Positions 1 through 6,527 of a stretch of DNA of 11,115 nt are shown here, in pieces. Under the pieces are notes generated by a model that saw only the letters and a program-made list of their open reading frames with translations, made no database searches and was not told the DNA's origin. Numbering within the stretch: the first letter of the stretch is position 1; every line of letters starts with the position of its first letter. Position numbers and translations under genes: made by a program. The stretch comes from Vulcanimicrobiota bacterium (GTDB lineage Bacteria; Vulcanimicrobiota; Vulcanimicrobiia; Vulcanimicrobiales; Vulcanimicrobiaceae), in NCBI GenBank assembly GCA_027306845.1, contig DAHUYY010000043.1:1-11115 (forward strand), read 5' to 3'.

Positions 1-1
1 T

Positions 2-1069
2 CCCGGCGGCCCGAGCGTCACCGAAGTGGCGACCGGAGGCACGATTACCGGCACGAGCCAGACGCTCCCATTGGGCACGCCTGTTTGCGACCAGACCACC
101 CCCTGCACGGTGACCAATCACGAGACCGGCGCGTCGGCGACCGTGCAACCGAACACGACGACCTTCGGCCAATCCGGCGGCGTCTTCGTGAACGGCCTCT
201 CGCCGGGGAACTCCACGACGCTAGGCTCGCCTTGCTATTTTTCGTCGGCCGCAGGTGCTTTTGTTCCCGCGTCCTGCTTAGCCAGCGGGTTTGTGCCTTA
301 CGCCGAGCCGCTCTACGACACTACCGGATCGACGCTCGTGCCCTTCGGCGGCCCGCCCGCGTTCGACCCGAATAAGGACAACATGGGTCTTCGCGACGGC
401 CTCAGCAACCTCGGCAGCGGTGTCCTCGGTATCCCCGAGGGCTTCACCCTCTTCGAGAATGTCGGTGTTGCCGCGGGTTCCTACACCCTGAGCCTCGTCG
501 TTCCGACCGGGTTCAACGGGCCGACGCCGACATCGGCGACGGTCACCTCAACGGCGAAGATTGCGTCGACGGCGACGCTTCCGACCCTGACGGCACCGGC
601 GATCACCCTTGACGGGGCGGGCGGCGGAACCGTTACCCTTCCGGCGGCGGACTTCGCCGGCGGAATCACCGAGGTCTACGTCCAGATCATCGATACCGGC
701 GACGGCGCGGCGGCGAACTGCCAAGGCGTTCTCGGTGCGGTCGGCGGTGCCGGCCCGGTCTACTACACGATCGTTGCCAAGGCGGCGGGCACCTACACCC
801 TCCCCGACGCCGATGGTCCGAACCTCGACCAAGGCCAGGGCCCGTCGGCGCTGAAACCCAGCCCCTCCATCTGCACCGCGGCGCAAAACGTCGCTGCTGC
901 AGGCGCGGGTACGCCGGGAGACAGCTATAGCATCCAGCTCGTCGGCACCGATTACGACATGTACGGTGCGACCTACCCGATATCGACCAGCGCCTCACCG
1001 ACCCTTACGGGCGCGAATGGCCAGGCCGATATCACGATCTCAACGCCGGTTACCGGCACCTCTCCGTAA
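2..1069 (+). CDS. Exported Thr/Ser/Gly-rich hypothetical protein, 5' end outside the window
   Basis: The frame is open from base 2 with no stop before TAA at 1067-1069, so the true start lies upstream and about 355 residues of the C-terminal part are visible. I do not recognise a family. The composition (rich in Thr, Ser, Gly, Ala and Pro, few charged residues) and predicted beta-rich stretches such as AAGSYTLSLVVPTGFN suggest a secreted or surface protein with Ig-like or carboxypeptidase-regulatory-like beta sandwiches. Six cysteines are present (PVCDQTTPC, SPCYFSS, ASCLAS, ANCQG, SICTA), an even number compatible with extracytoplasmic disulfides. No transmembrane segment or sorting motif is seen at the C-terminus. 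A strong terminator follows directly, so the gene ends its transcription unit. That it is real coding sequence is fairly sure; its function is unknown. Confidence 0.75.
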   Translation, partial: PGGPSVTEVATGGTITGTSQTLPLGTPVCDQTTPCTVTNHETGASATVQPNTTTFGQSGGVFVNGLSPGNSTTLGSPCYFSSAAGAFVPASCLASGFVPYAEPLYDTTGSTLVPFGGPPAFDPNKDNMGLRDGLSNLGSGVLGIPEGFTLFENVGVAAGSYTLSLVVPTGFNGPTPTSATVTSTAKIASTATLPTLTAPAITLDGAGGGTVTLPAADFAGGITEVYVQIIDTGDGAAANCQGVLGAVGGAGPVYYTIVAKAAGTYTLPDADGPNLDQGQGPSALKPSPSICTAAQNVAAAGAGTPGDSYSIQLVGTDYDMYGATYPISTSASPTLTGANGQADITISTPVTGTSP

Positions 1070-1100
1070 CGCGCCTCGGCGCAGATCGGGGGTAACCCAG

Positions 1101-1138
1101 AGCGGGCCATCGAGCGATCGATGGCCCGCTTGCTTTTC
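1101..1138 (+). terminator. Rho-independent terminator after the exported protein gene
   Basis: A perfect 13-bp stem (AGCGGGCCATCGA at 1101-1113 paired with 1118-1130) closes on a GCGA tetraloop. It is followed by TGCTTTTC. It lies 32 bases past the stop codon, as expected for an intrinsic terminator separating this gene from the receptor downstream. Confidence 0.9.
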
Positions 1139-1157
1139 TGCTCCTTCCAGAGCCTCC

Positions 1158-1251
1158 GAATCTTAAGAGTTGCTGAAGGAACCGACGAAAGTAGGGAGTA
1201 AAAGCAAGCCGACGGTGCCTGCTCGGTGACCCAACGCGGGGTTGCCGATTC
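1158..1251 (+). ncRNA. Candidate structured 5' leader (possible riboswitch-like element) of the receptor gene
   Basis: Hand folding gives an outer helix GAATC (1158-1162) with GATTC (1247-1251). Inside is a long hairpin: TTGC (1170-1173) with GCAA (1204-1207), an 8x8 purine-rich internal loop (TGAAGGAA / GAGTAAAA), then CC/GG and a GAAA tetraloop at 1187-1190. A second hairpin pairs GCCGA (1208-1212) with TCGGT (1223-1227). A third competes for T1227 and pairs ACCC (1229-1232) with GGGT (1239-1242). The internal loop holds GAA opposite AGTA, the composition of a bulged-G (loop E) motif. The 3' block GCGGGGTTGCCGA and the CGAAAG...GGGA order recall the GEMM c-di-GMP-I riboswitch, but the GGCAAACC and GACGCAAAGCC cores and the tetraloop receptor are not matched. 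A structured leader is plausible; ligand and class are unproven. Confidence 0.4.
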
Positions 1252-1273
1252 TGCGCTGTCCAGCTCACTAAAC

Positions 1274-1295
1274 TCGATTGAGGGAAAATAATCGA
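1274..1295 (+). promoter_or_regulatory. Shine-Dalgarno in a hairpin loop at the receptor start codon
   Basis: TCGATT (1274-1279) is complementary to AATCGA (1290-1295). This puts GAGGG (1280-1284) in the 10-base loop and the A of the ATG at 1295 in the stem. GAGGG lies 10 bases before the ATG and supports this start. Translation could be modulated by opening the hairpin. Confidence 0.5.
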
Positions 1296-4200
1296 TGAAA
1301 CATCAACGGACCCTCCGTCGCGTCGCCGTAGCGCTGATGCTTCTCGTCGCATTCCTGTTCCAGGGAACATGGGCACTGGCAGGAACGACGGGCGGCCTCA
1401 ACGGCTCGGTAACCGATGCAAAGGGTGCGCCCGTTGTCGGAGCGGTCGTCGTCGCAACGTCACCTTCTCAGGTGGCTACCGCAACGACCGATTCTCACGG
1501 GCATTTCGCGTTCCTCAGTCTCTCGCCCGACACGTATACCGTGACGGTATCGAAGGCTGATTTCAACACCGCGTCGCTCTCGGGCGTGACGGTGTTCGCC
1601 GACCAAAACTACACGATTTCGTTGGTTTTGAGCCCCGCGCTCAAGACGATCGCTACCGTGAAGTCGCGCGCGGCGGGCAACCTCGTCAAAGCCGGTGTGA
1701 CGAATAACGTCTACTCCGTTAACGCTGCAACGCAGACCGCGGTGCAGGGTATCGGCGGCGGCGGCAACTTGACCAATGCCTACTCGGCACTCTATGCCAC
1801 TCCCGGCGTCAGTTCGTACATCGGGAACGAAGGCTTCGGTCAGGTCTTCTACATCCGTGGCGCAAGCTACGATCAGAGCGGCTACGAGTATGACGGCGTC
1901 CCCGTCAACCGTGCCTTCGATAACTACAATGCAAACTCGCTGAGCTCGCTCGGCCAGCAAGAGTTGCAGATCTACACGGGTTCCGATCCGTCGGGTGCTT
2001 CCTCGGCGACCCAGGTTGGTTTCATCAACCAGGTTATCCGCACCGGCACCTACCCCGGCTTTGCAGATGCACAGCTCGGTCTCGGCAATCCGGCGTATTT
2101 CCACGAACTCAAAGTAGAGACCGGCGGCGCAACGCCCAACCGTCTCTTCAGCTACTACGTCGGCTTTGAGGGCGTGAACCAACAGTACAACTTCATCAAC
2201 AACCAGAACGGCTCGAACTTCGCAGCCGACGGATCGGGGCCGAACGGCTTCACCGGCGGCCAGCTCACGCTCGGAACGTTCTTCCAATCGCCGTTCTATG
2301 GCAACGGCCCGTGGTCGACCTGTAACGCCAACGGATCCGGCGCACCCGCCGGCGCGGCGACCTACGGCGGCCTCGCGAACTGTTCGACGTACTATCCGTT
2401 CGTTGCATTCACGAACAACGCGATCGCCGATCGCGAAGGCGTCGTCAACCTGCACTTCGGTATCCCGCACAAGCGCGATGCCGGGCGCGATGACTTCCAG
2501 ATCCTCTACAACACGTTTGCGTATCGCTCGTACTACAACGACAGCATCAACGGTTCGTTCGGTAGCATGGCGAACTTCAACAACTACTTCCAATTGATGC
2601 AGACGCTCTATCCGGCATTCACCGCTCCGGGCACACCGTATCCGACGGGTCCGCTTGCAAACGTTTGCGCGGAAGTCTCGTTCATCACGGCGTTCGGTTG
2701 CGCGACGACCGGCCCGTCGCAGTTACCGTTCCACGATGGTTACATCTATCCGAACGGCACCAGCTTCGGCCAGTCGGCGACCGGCATCACGCCGATCACC
2801 TACTACATGCCCTCGACCAATTCGACGAACAATCGTCTCCCGTTCTCGGGAATCTCGCCGAATTATCAGGACAGCATCTGGAACGACGGTTCGATCGTCA
2901 AACTCCAGTATCAGAAGAACATCAACGAGCGTTCGTATCTGCGTCTGCTCGGCTATACGTTCTACTCTGACTGGCTCAACGGCGGCCCTGCGGGCTGGGC
3001 GATGGGCTACGACACGTTTGCGGCGGGCTTCTCGAATGCACTCGCCGACTACGAGTTGAATACCCACACGCGCGGCGTGCAGTTGGTCTATGCCAACCAG
3101 CTCAACGATAAGAACCTGCTGACCTTCACCGCCAACTATACGACGGCAACGGTCGGCCGGAATAACAACCTCTCGGCCGGCCCGAACTGGCTCGCCAGCT
3201 TGGGAACCTCGACCACGAACCTGACCAACGGCACGAACTGCTACAATGCAGCCGGTGGCGTTGGGAACTGTTTCTCGGGGTCGACCGCCGGTTCGTACGG
3301 TAACCCGACGCCCTTTGCCGCCCCTGCCGCAGCGACCGCTGCCGGCGCGACGTGGCAGGTGACGGTGCCGCACTTCACCGGTGGCTACTTCAACACCGTG
3401 ACCCCGCGCTTCAGCTCGTACGCTTTAGAGGACGAATTCCGTCCGACGCGTCGCTGGGACCTCAACATCGGTCTCCGCCTCGAAACCTACAGCTACGGTC
3501 TGAGCTCGATCACTTCGCCGGAGATGAACTTCTGGTTCAATCAGGCGCAGAACTGGCTCTGCGTTGACTCGGGTACCGGCCAGGGAATCTTCCTGCCGCC
3601 GTCACCGAGCACGCCTCCGGGCTCGGTCACCCCGATCTACAGCACGACCCCTGGTGGTACGACCTGTAGCGGCGTCACCGCGCCGTCGGGCGCAGCTGCG
3701 GTTCACCCGAATGGGCTCACCGCGGGCATCCCGGCGTTGACCAACCTCAACCCGAGCAACATCACCAAGAGCCTCGTTTCGCCGCGTATCAGCGGAACCT
3801 ACACCGTCAATCCGTTGACCGTGATCCGCTTCTCGGCCGGCCGCTACTCGCAGCCCACGCCGACGGCATTCGAGCAATACTACCTGGGATCGGGGCGCCA
3901 GACCGCGCTCACGCTCTTCCAGCACTTCTACGGCATCGGCTTCAACTCGCCGGCGCACGACAATCCGGTGCAGACGTCGAATAACTACGACATCTCGCTG
4001 GAGAAGCAACTCAAGGGAACCGACATCACCTTCCGCCTGACGCCGTTCTATCGCTATGCGACGAACCAGTCGGTGACGGTGCCGCTCGGTGCGAACTTCG
4101 TCTCCGGGCTCAACGTCGGCACGCAGAAGACCAGCGGCGTCGAGTTCGCGATTCAGAAGGGCGACCCGTCACGGAACGGTCTCTCGGGACAGATCTCGTG

Positions 4201-5215
4201 GACCTTCGTTCACGCGCGGATCAAGTACGGCTCGCTCAATGGCTCGCAAAACGCCATCGACGTGCTCAATAACTACATCCGTGCCTACAACGGCCTGACC
4301 TCGTACTGTCTCAACAACGCCGCTGCATCGGCATCGGGCCTGAGCGACAACAACGCGGCGCATCTCTGCCCGGCAGGCGATGCAAACGCCGGATATATCG
4401 GCGCTCCTGCAGCGTGTTACCAGCCCGGCGGCGCAGGCCCCGCAGCGACCTGCGGTGCTGCCTCCGGCAACATCACCAACCCCTACTACAACAACACGCC
4501 GCAGCCGATCCTCGATCGCAACGGCTACTACAACACCTACGCGAACTACCCGCCGGGCGACCCGTTCCTCGGAGCGGGAGGCACGGCATTCGGGCCTAAC
4601 CAGTTCAGTGCGTATCTCTCGTACAAGAAGAACAAACTGACGGTGACCCCGACCGCGCAGCTCTTCGAAGGTAATCGCTACGGCGACACGACGGCAGTGC
4701 TTGGCCTCGATCCGCGTAACTGCGGCGCGAACCAATCCGCTGTTCCGGGCGTCGCGGCGGCCTACCAGGGCCTCGCGAATTATCAGACCTGCACCTTCTC
4801 GCCGTACACGAACGCGGGCTATCTCGCGATTCCGAACCCGGCGAGCGGCAAGTTCGATAACATGGGTCAGTATCGCAACCCGTGGCAGTTCAATCTCGGC
4901 CTCCAACTCCACTACGACTTCACGCCGAAGATCTCTGGCACGCTCCTCGTCGCCAACCTCGTCAATCGCTGCTTCGGCGGCGACAAACAGCCCTGGTCGA
5001 ACGCATACGCGCCGAACCAGTATGTTTGCGGATACGGCGACAACACCGGGCTCTACCTCGGGAACACCCCGGGCGCCGGCTTCTTCTACGGAGCCAGCGG
5101 TGCCGATCCGGCAAACGGAACGGCGGGTTACCCGGCGGTCATGAACTACCCCTACGCGCCGCTGAACGGCAACGTGCCGATCCAGGCGTACTTCCAGCTG
5201 AACGTCAAGCTCTAA
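1295..5215 (+). CDS. TonB-dependent-receptor-like outer-membrane protein with N-terminal carboxypeptidase-regulatory-like domain
   Basis: The 1306-residue product starts with a clear signal peptide (RR at 8-9, hydrophobic core 10-22, probable cleavage after ALA at 27-29). Residues about 33-110 match a carboxypeptidase-regulatory-like beta sandwich (GSVTDAKGAPVVGAVVVA, TDSHGHFAFLSLSPDTYTV). Residues about 130-250 form the plug (LYATPGVSSYIGNEGFGQ, YIRGASYDQSGYEYDGVPVN). The rest is Tyr/Asn/Gly-rich and typical of a 22-stranded beta barrel. No TonB box was identified. In the family such proteins take up siderophores, glycans or other large solutes using TonB-ExbBD energy; the substrate here cannot be read. 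About 16 cysteines fall in the barrel part, more than usual, possibly as disulfides in surface loops. The last residue is Leu, not the common Phe. It is flanked by terminators and is probably monocistronic. Confidence 0.85.
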   Translation: MKHQRTLRRVAVALMLLVAFLFQGTWALAGTTGGLNGSVTDAKGAPVVGAVVVATSPSQVATATTDSHGHFAFLSLSPDTYTVTVSKADFNTASLSGVTVFADQNYTISLVLSPALKTIATVKSRAAGNLVKAGVTNNVYSVNAATQTAVQGIGGGGNLTNAYSALYATPGVSSYIGNEGFGQVFYIRGASYDQSGYEYDGVPVNRAFDNYNANSLSSLGQQELQIYTGSDPSGASSATQVGFINQVIRTGTYPGFADAQLGLGNPAYFHELKVETGGATPNRLFSYYVGFEGVNQQYNFINNQNGSNFAADGSGPNGFTGGQLTLGTFFQSPFYGNGPWSTCNANGSGAPAGAATYGGLANCSTYYPFVAFTNNAIADREGVVNLHFGIPHKRDAGRDDFQILYNTFAYRSYYNDSINGSFGSMANFNNYFQLMQTLYPAFTAPGTPYPTGPLANVCAEVSFITAFGCATTGPSQLPFHDGYIYPNGTSFGQSATGITPITYYMPSTNSTNNRLPFSGISPNYQDSIWNDGSIVKLQYQKNINERSYLRLLGYTFYSDWLNGGPAGWAMGYDTFAAGFSNALADYELNTHTRGVQLVYANQLNDKNLLTFTANYTTATVGRNNNLSAGPNWLASLGTSTTNLTNGTNCYNAAGGVGNCFSGSTAGSYGNPTPFAAPAAATAAGATWQVTVPHFTGGYFNTVTPRFSSYALEDEFRPTRRWDLNIGLRLETYSYGLSSITSPEMNFWFNQAQNWLCVDSGTGQGIFLPPSPSTPPGSVTPIYSTTPGGTTCSGVTAPSGAAAVHPNGLTAGIPALTNLNPSNITKSLVSPRISGTYTVNPLTVIRFSAGRYSQPTPTAFEQYYLGSGRQTALTLFQHFYGIGFNSPAHDNPVQTSNNYDISLEKQLKGTDITFRLTPFYRYATNQSVTVPLGANFVSGLNVGTQKTSGVEFAIQKGDPSRNGLSGQISWTFVHARIKYGSLNGSQNAIDVLNNYIRAYNGLTSYCLNNAAASASGLSDNNAAHLCPAGDANAGYIGAPAACYQPGGAGPAATCGAASGNITNPYYNNTPQPILDRNGYYNTYANYPPGDPFLGAGGTAFGPNQFSAYLSYKKNKLTVTPTAQLFEGNRYGDTTAVLGLDPRNCGANQSAVPGVAAAYQGLANYQTCTFSPYTNAGYLAIPNPASGKFDNMGQYRNPWQFNLGLQLHYDFTPKISGTLLVANLVNRCFGGDKQPWSNAYAPNQYVCGYGDNTGLYLGNTPGAGFFYGASGADPANGTAGYPAVMNYPYAPLNGNVPIQAYFQLNVKL

Positions 5216-5224
5216 CGAGCGCGA

Positions 5225-5242
5225 CGCTTCTCGCTAGAAGCG
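5225..5242 (+). other. Small hairpin just after the receptor stop codon
   Basis: CGCTTCT (5225-5231) pairs perfectly with AGAAGCG (5236-5242) around a CGCT loop. It has no T-run and precedes the stronger terminator hairpin, so it may protect the mRNA 3' end. Confidence 0.4.
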
Positions 5243-5250
5243 GTTAGGAA

Positions 5251-5284
5251 AGCAAACCCCGTCGCGAAAGCGGCGGGGTTTGCT
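5251..5284 (+). terminator. Terminator hairpin after the receptor gene
   Basis: AGCAAACCCCG (5251-5261) pairs perfectly with CGGGGTTTGCT (5274-5284). The stem continues through a T-G wobble and three further pairs (5263-5265 with 5270-5272) to a GAAA tetraloop at 5266-5269, about 15 pairs in all. The downstream T-run is poor (CGTTCC) on the plus strand, so the hairpin is strong but termination there is an inference. Confidence 0.75.
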
Positions 5285-5310
5285 CGTTCCGCGCCGGAAG
5301 CATCACGTTC

Positions 5311-5511
5311 GTGCCACGTTTACGATGCGATGAATGCAATCGCGAAATCGCGCCCTTGACGACGCGCAGCAATCTGCGTTGGATCAAAGATCGCGCGCAT
5401 CTCGCTCGCGAAGTTTTGCGCCACTCCAACGACGGCCTCGATAGTTGGATGATGGAAGCGCTCGCATTTCTCGAGGAACACGGCGAGCATGGCGTCACGG
5501 TGCTCGCTTAG
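5311..5511 (+). CDS. Small hypothetical protein, 66 residues
   Basis: A GTG start at 5311 is preceded by GGAAG (5296-5300), 10 bases upstream. The product begins MPRLRCDECNREIAP, so it has one CxxC pair near the N-terminus, too little for a complete zinc ribbon in a monomer. It continues into an amphipathic helical part (residues about 28-58, with WMMEALAFLEEHGEHG). I do not recognise a family. Mixed charge, two Trp and ordinary codon use make it a better candidate than the overlapping minus-strand frame. It lies between the receptor terminator and a convergent gene and would be monocistronic. A metal-binding or dimeric zinc-knuckle role is only a guess. Confidence 0.6.
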   Translation: MPRLRCDECNREIAPLTTRSNLRWIKDRAHLAREVLRHSNDGLDSWMMEALAFLEEHGEHGVTVLA

Positions 5512-5516
5512 CGGAG

Positions 5517-5535
5517 GCTCGCTGCGCTAGCGAGC
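5517..5535. terminator. Hairpin between convergent genes, possible weak bidirectional terminator
   Basis: GCTCGCT (5517-5523) pairs with AGCGAGC (5529-5535) around GCGCT. It lies between the stop of the 66-residue gene and the stop (TAG) of the coiled-coil gene, with which it overlaps. There is no T-run on either side, so its terminator role is uncertain. Confidence 0.4.
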
Positions 5536-6015
5536 GAGGTGCGTGTAGAGCGGAGCGATCGCAGCGAAGAAGATGCCGCCGAGCGCGACCGTCGTCGTCA
5601 CGTAGGCGCCGATGAGAAACTGAAAGCGCGAGTCAATCTTCCGATCCAGCGCCGCAAATTTCGTCTCGAACTTGTCGTCCATCGCGGTGAACTTACCATC
5701 CATCGCGATAAGTTTGCGTTCCATCGCTGAGAAGCGAGTGTCCAGCGCGGTGAAACGCGTATCGATTCCGGCAAAACGCGTATCGATTGCGGCGAACTTA
5801 CCGTCCATCGCGGTGAACCGCGTATCCATCGTGGCGAAACGCGTGTCCATCGCGGTGAACCGCGTGTCCATCGTGGTGAGGAGCGCGTGAAAATTGAGCT
5901 CCATCTTCTGGTCGAGCGTTTCGAGGCGCGCGTTCGTATCGCCGAGGCGCTCGACGATCTGCTCGAATGCTCCCTCAAGGCGCGAGAGACGCGGCTCCAG
6001 TGGTTGTGCCATCAT
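5527..6015 (-). CDS. Heptad-repeat coiled-coil protein with C-terminal membrane anchor
   Basis: The 162-residue product has an N-terminal helical part (LEPRLSRLEGAFEQIVERL). Ten consecutive 7-residue repeats follow at residues 49-118 with consensus M-D-T-R-F-T-A, the hydrophobic pair Phe/Met alternating at 4 and 3 residues as in a coiled coil. A phase slip at 117-123 leads into one hydrophobic segment at about 132-156 (IGAYVTTTVALGGIFFAAI) and a short tail ending in R. This predicts a parallel oligomer anchored by its C-terminus in the inner membrane, with the coil in the cytoplasm. Similar repeat proteins (Borrelia Bdr-like, DUF1640-like) are known but have no clear shared function. GGAGGG at 6027-6022 precedes the first of two adjacent ATGs by 6 bases. 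It is downstream of the LysM gene on the same strand, 101 bases away, and could share its transcript. Confidence 0.75.
   Translation of the reverse strand: MMAQPLEPRLSRLEGAFEQIVERLGDTNARLETLDQKMELNFHALLTTMDTRFTAMDTRFATMDTRFTAMDGKFAAIDTRFAGIDTRFTALDTRFSAMERKLIAMDGKFTAMDDKFETKFAALDRKIDSRFQFLIGAYVTTTVALGGIFFAAIAPLYTHLAR
5662..5871 (-). repeat. Ten tandem 21-bp units encoding the coiled-coil heptads
   Basis: Ten in-frame 21-base units code for M/I/L-D-x-R/K-F/L-x-x heptads. The units are imperfect but clearly related (recurring gtgtccatcgcggtgaac on the plus strand). Copy number can change without frameshift, so length variation between strains is likely. Confidence 0.85.
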
Positions 6016-6021
6016 GGTTTT

Positions 6022-6027
6022 CCCTCC
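6022..6027 (-). promoter_or_regulatory. Ribosome binding site of the coiled-coil gene
   Basis: GGAGGG read on the minus strand lies 6 bases before the ATG at 6015 and 9 before the second ATG at 6012, so either may serve. The first has the better spacing. Confidence 0.7.
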
Positions 6028-6061
6028 ATCACTCTATCACGCGATGGCGGGCACGCGTAAA

Positions 6062-6089
6062 GGACGCGCGATGAAAACAGCGCGCGTCT
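6062..6089 (-). terminator. GC-rich hairpin between the LysM and coiled-coil genes
   Basis: GACGCGCG (6063-6070) pairs perfectly with CGCGCGTC (6081-6088) around a 10-base loop, plus a G-T pair at 6062/6089. Read on the minus strand it follows the LysM stop codon (TAG at 6119-6117) by about 28 bases and is followed only by CTTTACG. It could attenuate transcription into the coiled-coil gene; this is uncertain. Confidence 0.4.
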
Positions 6090-6096
6090 CTGGGGC

Positions 6097-6120
6097 CTAC
6101 GAGGGGCTACGAGGGGCTAC
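6097..6120. repeat. Short tandem repeat at the LysM gene 3' end
   Basis: The unit ctacgagggg is present in 2.4 copies in a row. The last ctac contains the LysM stop codon (TAG on the minus strand). The repeats lie otherwise in non-coding sequence and show recent slippage duplication. Confidence 0.7.
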
Positions 6121-6395
6121 TCAGGAACCCGAATGTGCTCGCCGGGAACGAGGGAGGCGCCGTGAAGATGATTGACGCGGACGATCTCGTCGATACGCTC
6201 CTGGATGCTGCCGTTCGCCATATGTTGCGCGGCGATCGACCAGAGGGTGTCCCCCGATTGTACGGTGACGCGGGCATAGTGGGTAACCGGTGCCGCGTGG
6301 AGACGACCCATCGAGAGGGTCGGAACGGCGACGAGCGCGCTCAGCGCGGCAAGCGCCACCGCAGGCATCAGGCTCATTCGTTTCCGGGACCTCAT
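6117..6395 (-). CDS. Membrane-anchored LysM protein, probable SOS cell-division inhibitor (YneA/ChiZ-like)
   Basis: From the ATG at 6395 the product has 92 residues: basic start (MRSRKR), one hydrophobic segment at about 8-30, and a single LysM domain at 43-91 (VTVQSGDTLWSIAAQH, NHLHGASLVPGEHIRVP). LysM binds peptidoglycan, so the domain should lie in the periplasm. Length, topology and position divergent from lexA are those of Bacillus YneA and mycobacterial Rv2719c/ChiZ, which block division during DNA damage. A LexA-like box covers its predicted transcription start. I prefer 6395 to the longer start at 6440 because GGAGGG (6410-6405) sits 9 bases before it and because 6440 lies upstream of the predicted transcript start. 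LysM identity is firm; the division-inhibitor role is inferred from architecture and context. A plain LysM cell-wall protein is the alternative. Confidence 0.8.
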   Translation of the reverse strand: MRSRKRMSLMPAVALAALSALVAVPTLSMGRLHAAPVTHYARVTVQSGDTLWSIAAQHMANGSIQERIDEIVRVNHLHGASLVPGEHIRVPE

Positions 6396-6404
6396 TGTGG
6401 ATAA

Positions 6405-6410
6405 CCCTCC
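6405..6410 (-). promoter_or_regulatory. Ribosome binding site that fixes the LysM start
   Basis: GGAGGG on the minus strand, 9 bases before the ATG at 6395, decides for this start over the in-frame ATG at 6440. Confidence 0.75.
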
Positions 6411-6421
6411 ATATCTTGGGC

Positions 6422-6435
6422 CGAACGGTTGTTCG
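6422..6435 (-). promoter_or_regulatory. LexA box 1 (SOS operator of the LysM gene)
   Basis: CGAACGGTTGTTCG has intact GAAC-N4-GTTC arms and agrees with the Firmicutes/Actinobacteria consensus CGAACRNRYGTTYG at all positions but one in the spacer. It lies just past the predicted -10 of the LysM gene, about +2 to +15, where bound LexA would block initiation. Confidence 0.8.
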
Positions 6436-6443
6436 TCCACTAG

Positions 6444-6474
6444 ATTCTAGCATGCCCGCTCCGCGGGGTGTCAA
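6444..6474 (-). promoter_or_regulatory. Predicted sigma-70-type promoter of the LysM gene
   Basis: On the minus strand, TTGACA (6474-6469, perfect -35) is followed after 19 bases by TAGAAT (6449-6444, five of six -10 bases). The spacer is 2 bases longer than ideal. The transcript would start near 6437. Confidence 0.6.
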
Positions 6475-6480
6475 GAGTCT

Positions 6481-6494
6481 CGAACGTATGTTTG
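6481..6494 (+). promoter_or_regulatory. LexA box 2 (SOS operator of lexA)
   Basis: CGAACGTATGTTTG fits CGAACRNRYGTTYG at every position. It touches the predicted -35 of lexA (6492-6497), so it would give autorepression. It is 45 bases from box 1, one per divergent promoter. Confidence 0.85.
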
Positions 6495-6520
6495 CGATTT
6501 TTCGAACTCTATGGTACGTT
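6492..6520 (+). promoter_or_regulatory. Predicted lexA promoter
   Basis: TTGCGA (6492-6497) and TACGTT (6515-6520) are spaced by 17 bases. The match to consensus is modest (4/6 and 3/6), so this call rests mainly on spacing and on the overlap with LexA box 2. Confidence 0.4.
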
Positions 6521-6527
6521 TCTACCC

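Noticed and set aside
1158..1251. Leader as a SAM-I, cobalamin, TPP or yybP-ykoY riboswitch
   Set aside because: The CTTAAGAG and TAGGGAGTA fragments resemble parts of SAM-I and yybP-ykoY elements, but the remaining conserved blocks (GGCAACC, B12 box, CTGAGA, and the second manganese-site loop) are missing.
1460..2593. 377-residue open frame on the minus strand opposite the receptor gene
   Set aside because: Its Arg/Val/Glu-rich, low-Lys composition is typical of an antisense shadow of a GC-rich gene; it has no recognisable domain, and the opposite strand encodes a clear signal peptide, regulatory-like domain and plug.
5662..5871. Tandem 21-base repeats considered as a CRISPR array
   Set aside because: The units abut without spacers and translate into coiled-coil heptads, so they are coding repeats.
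5672..5890. 72-residue repetitive frame on the plus strand opposite the coiled-coil gene
   Set aside because: It is a by-product of the 21-base repeats; no Shine-Dalgarno, and the minus strand has a good one plus a membrane anchor.
6396..6440. Longer LysM start at 6440
   Set aside because: It would lie upstream of the predicted transcription start, run through LexA box 1, and lacks the well-placed GGAGGG found before 6395.
6501..6523. Third possible LexA site (CGAAC at 6503, GTTT near 6518)
   Set aside because: The half-sites are 10 bases apart instead of 4, so they cannot form a LexA box.
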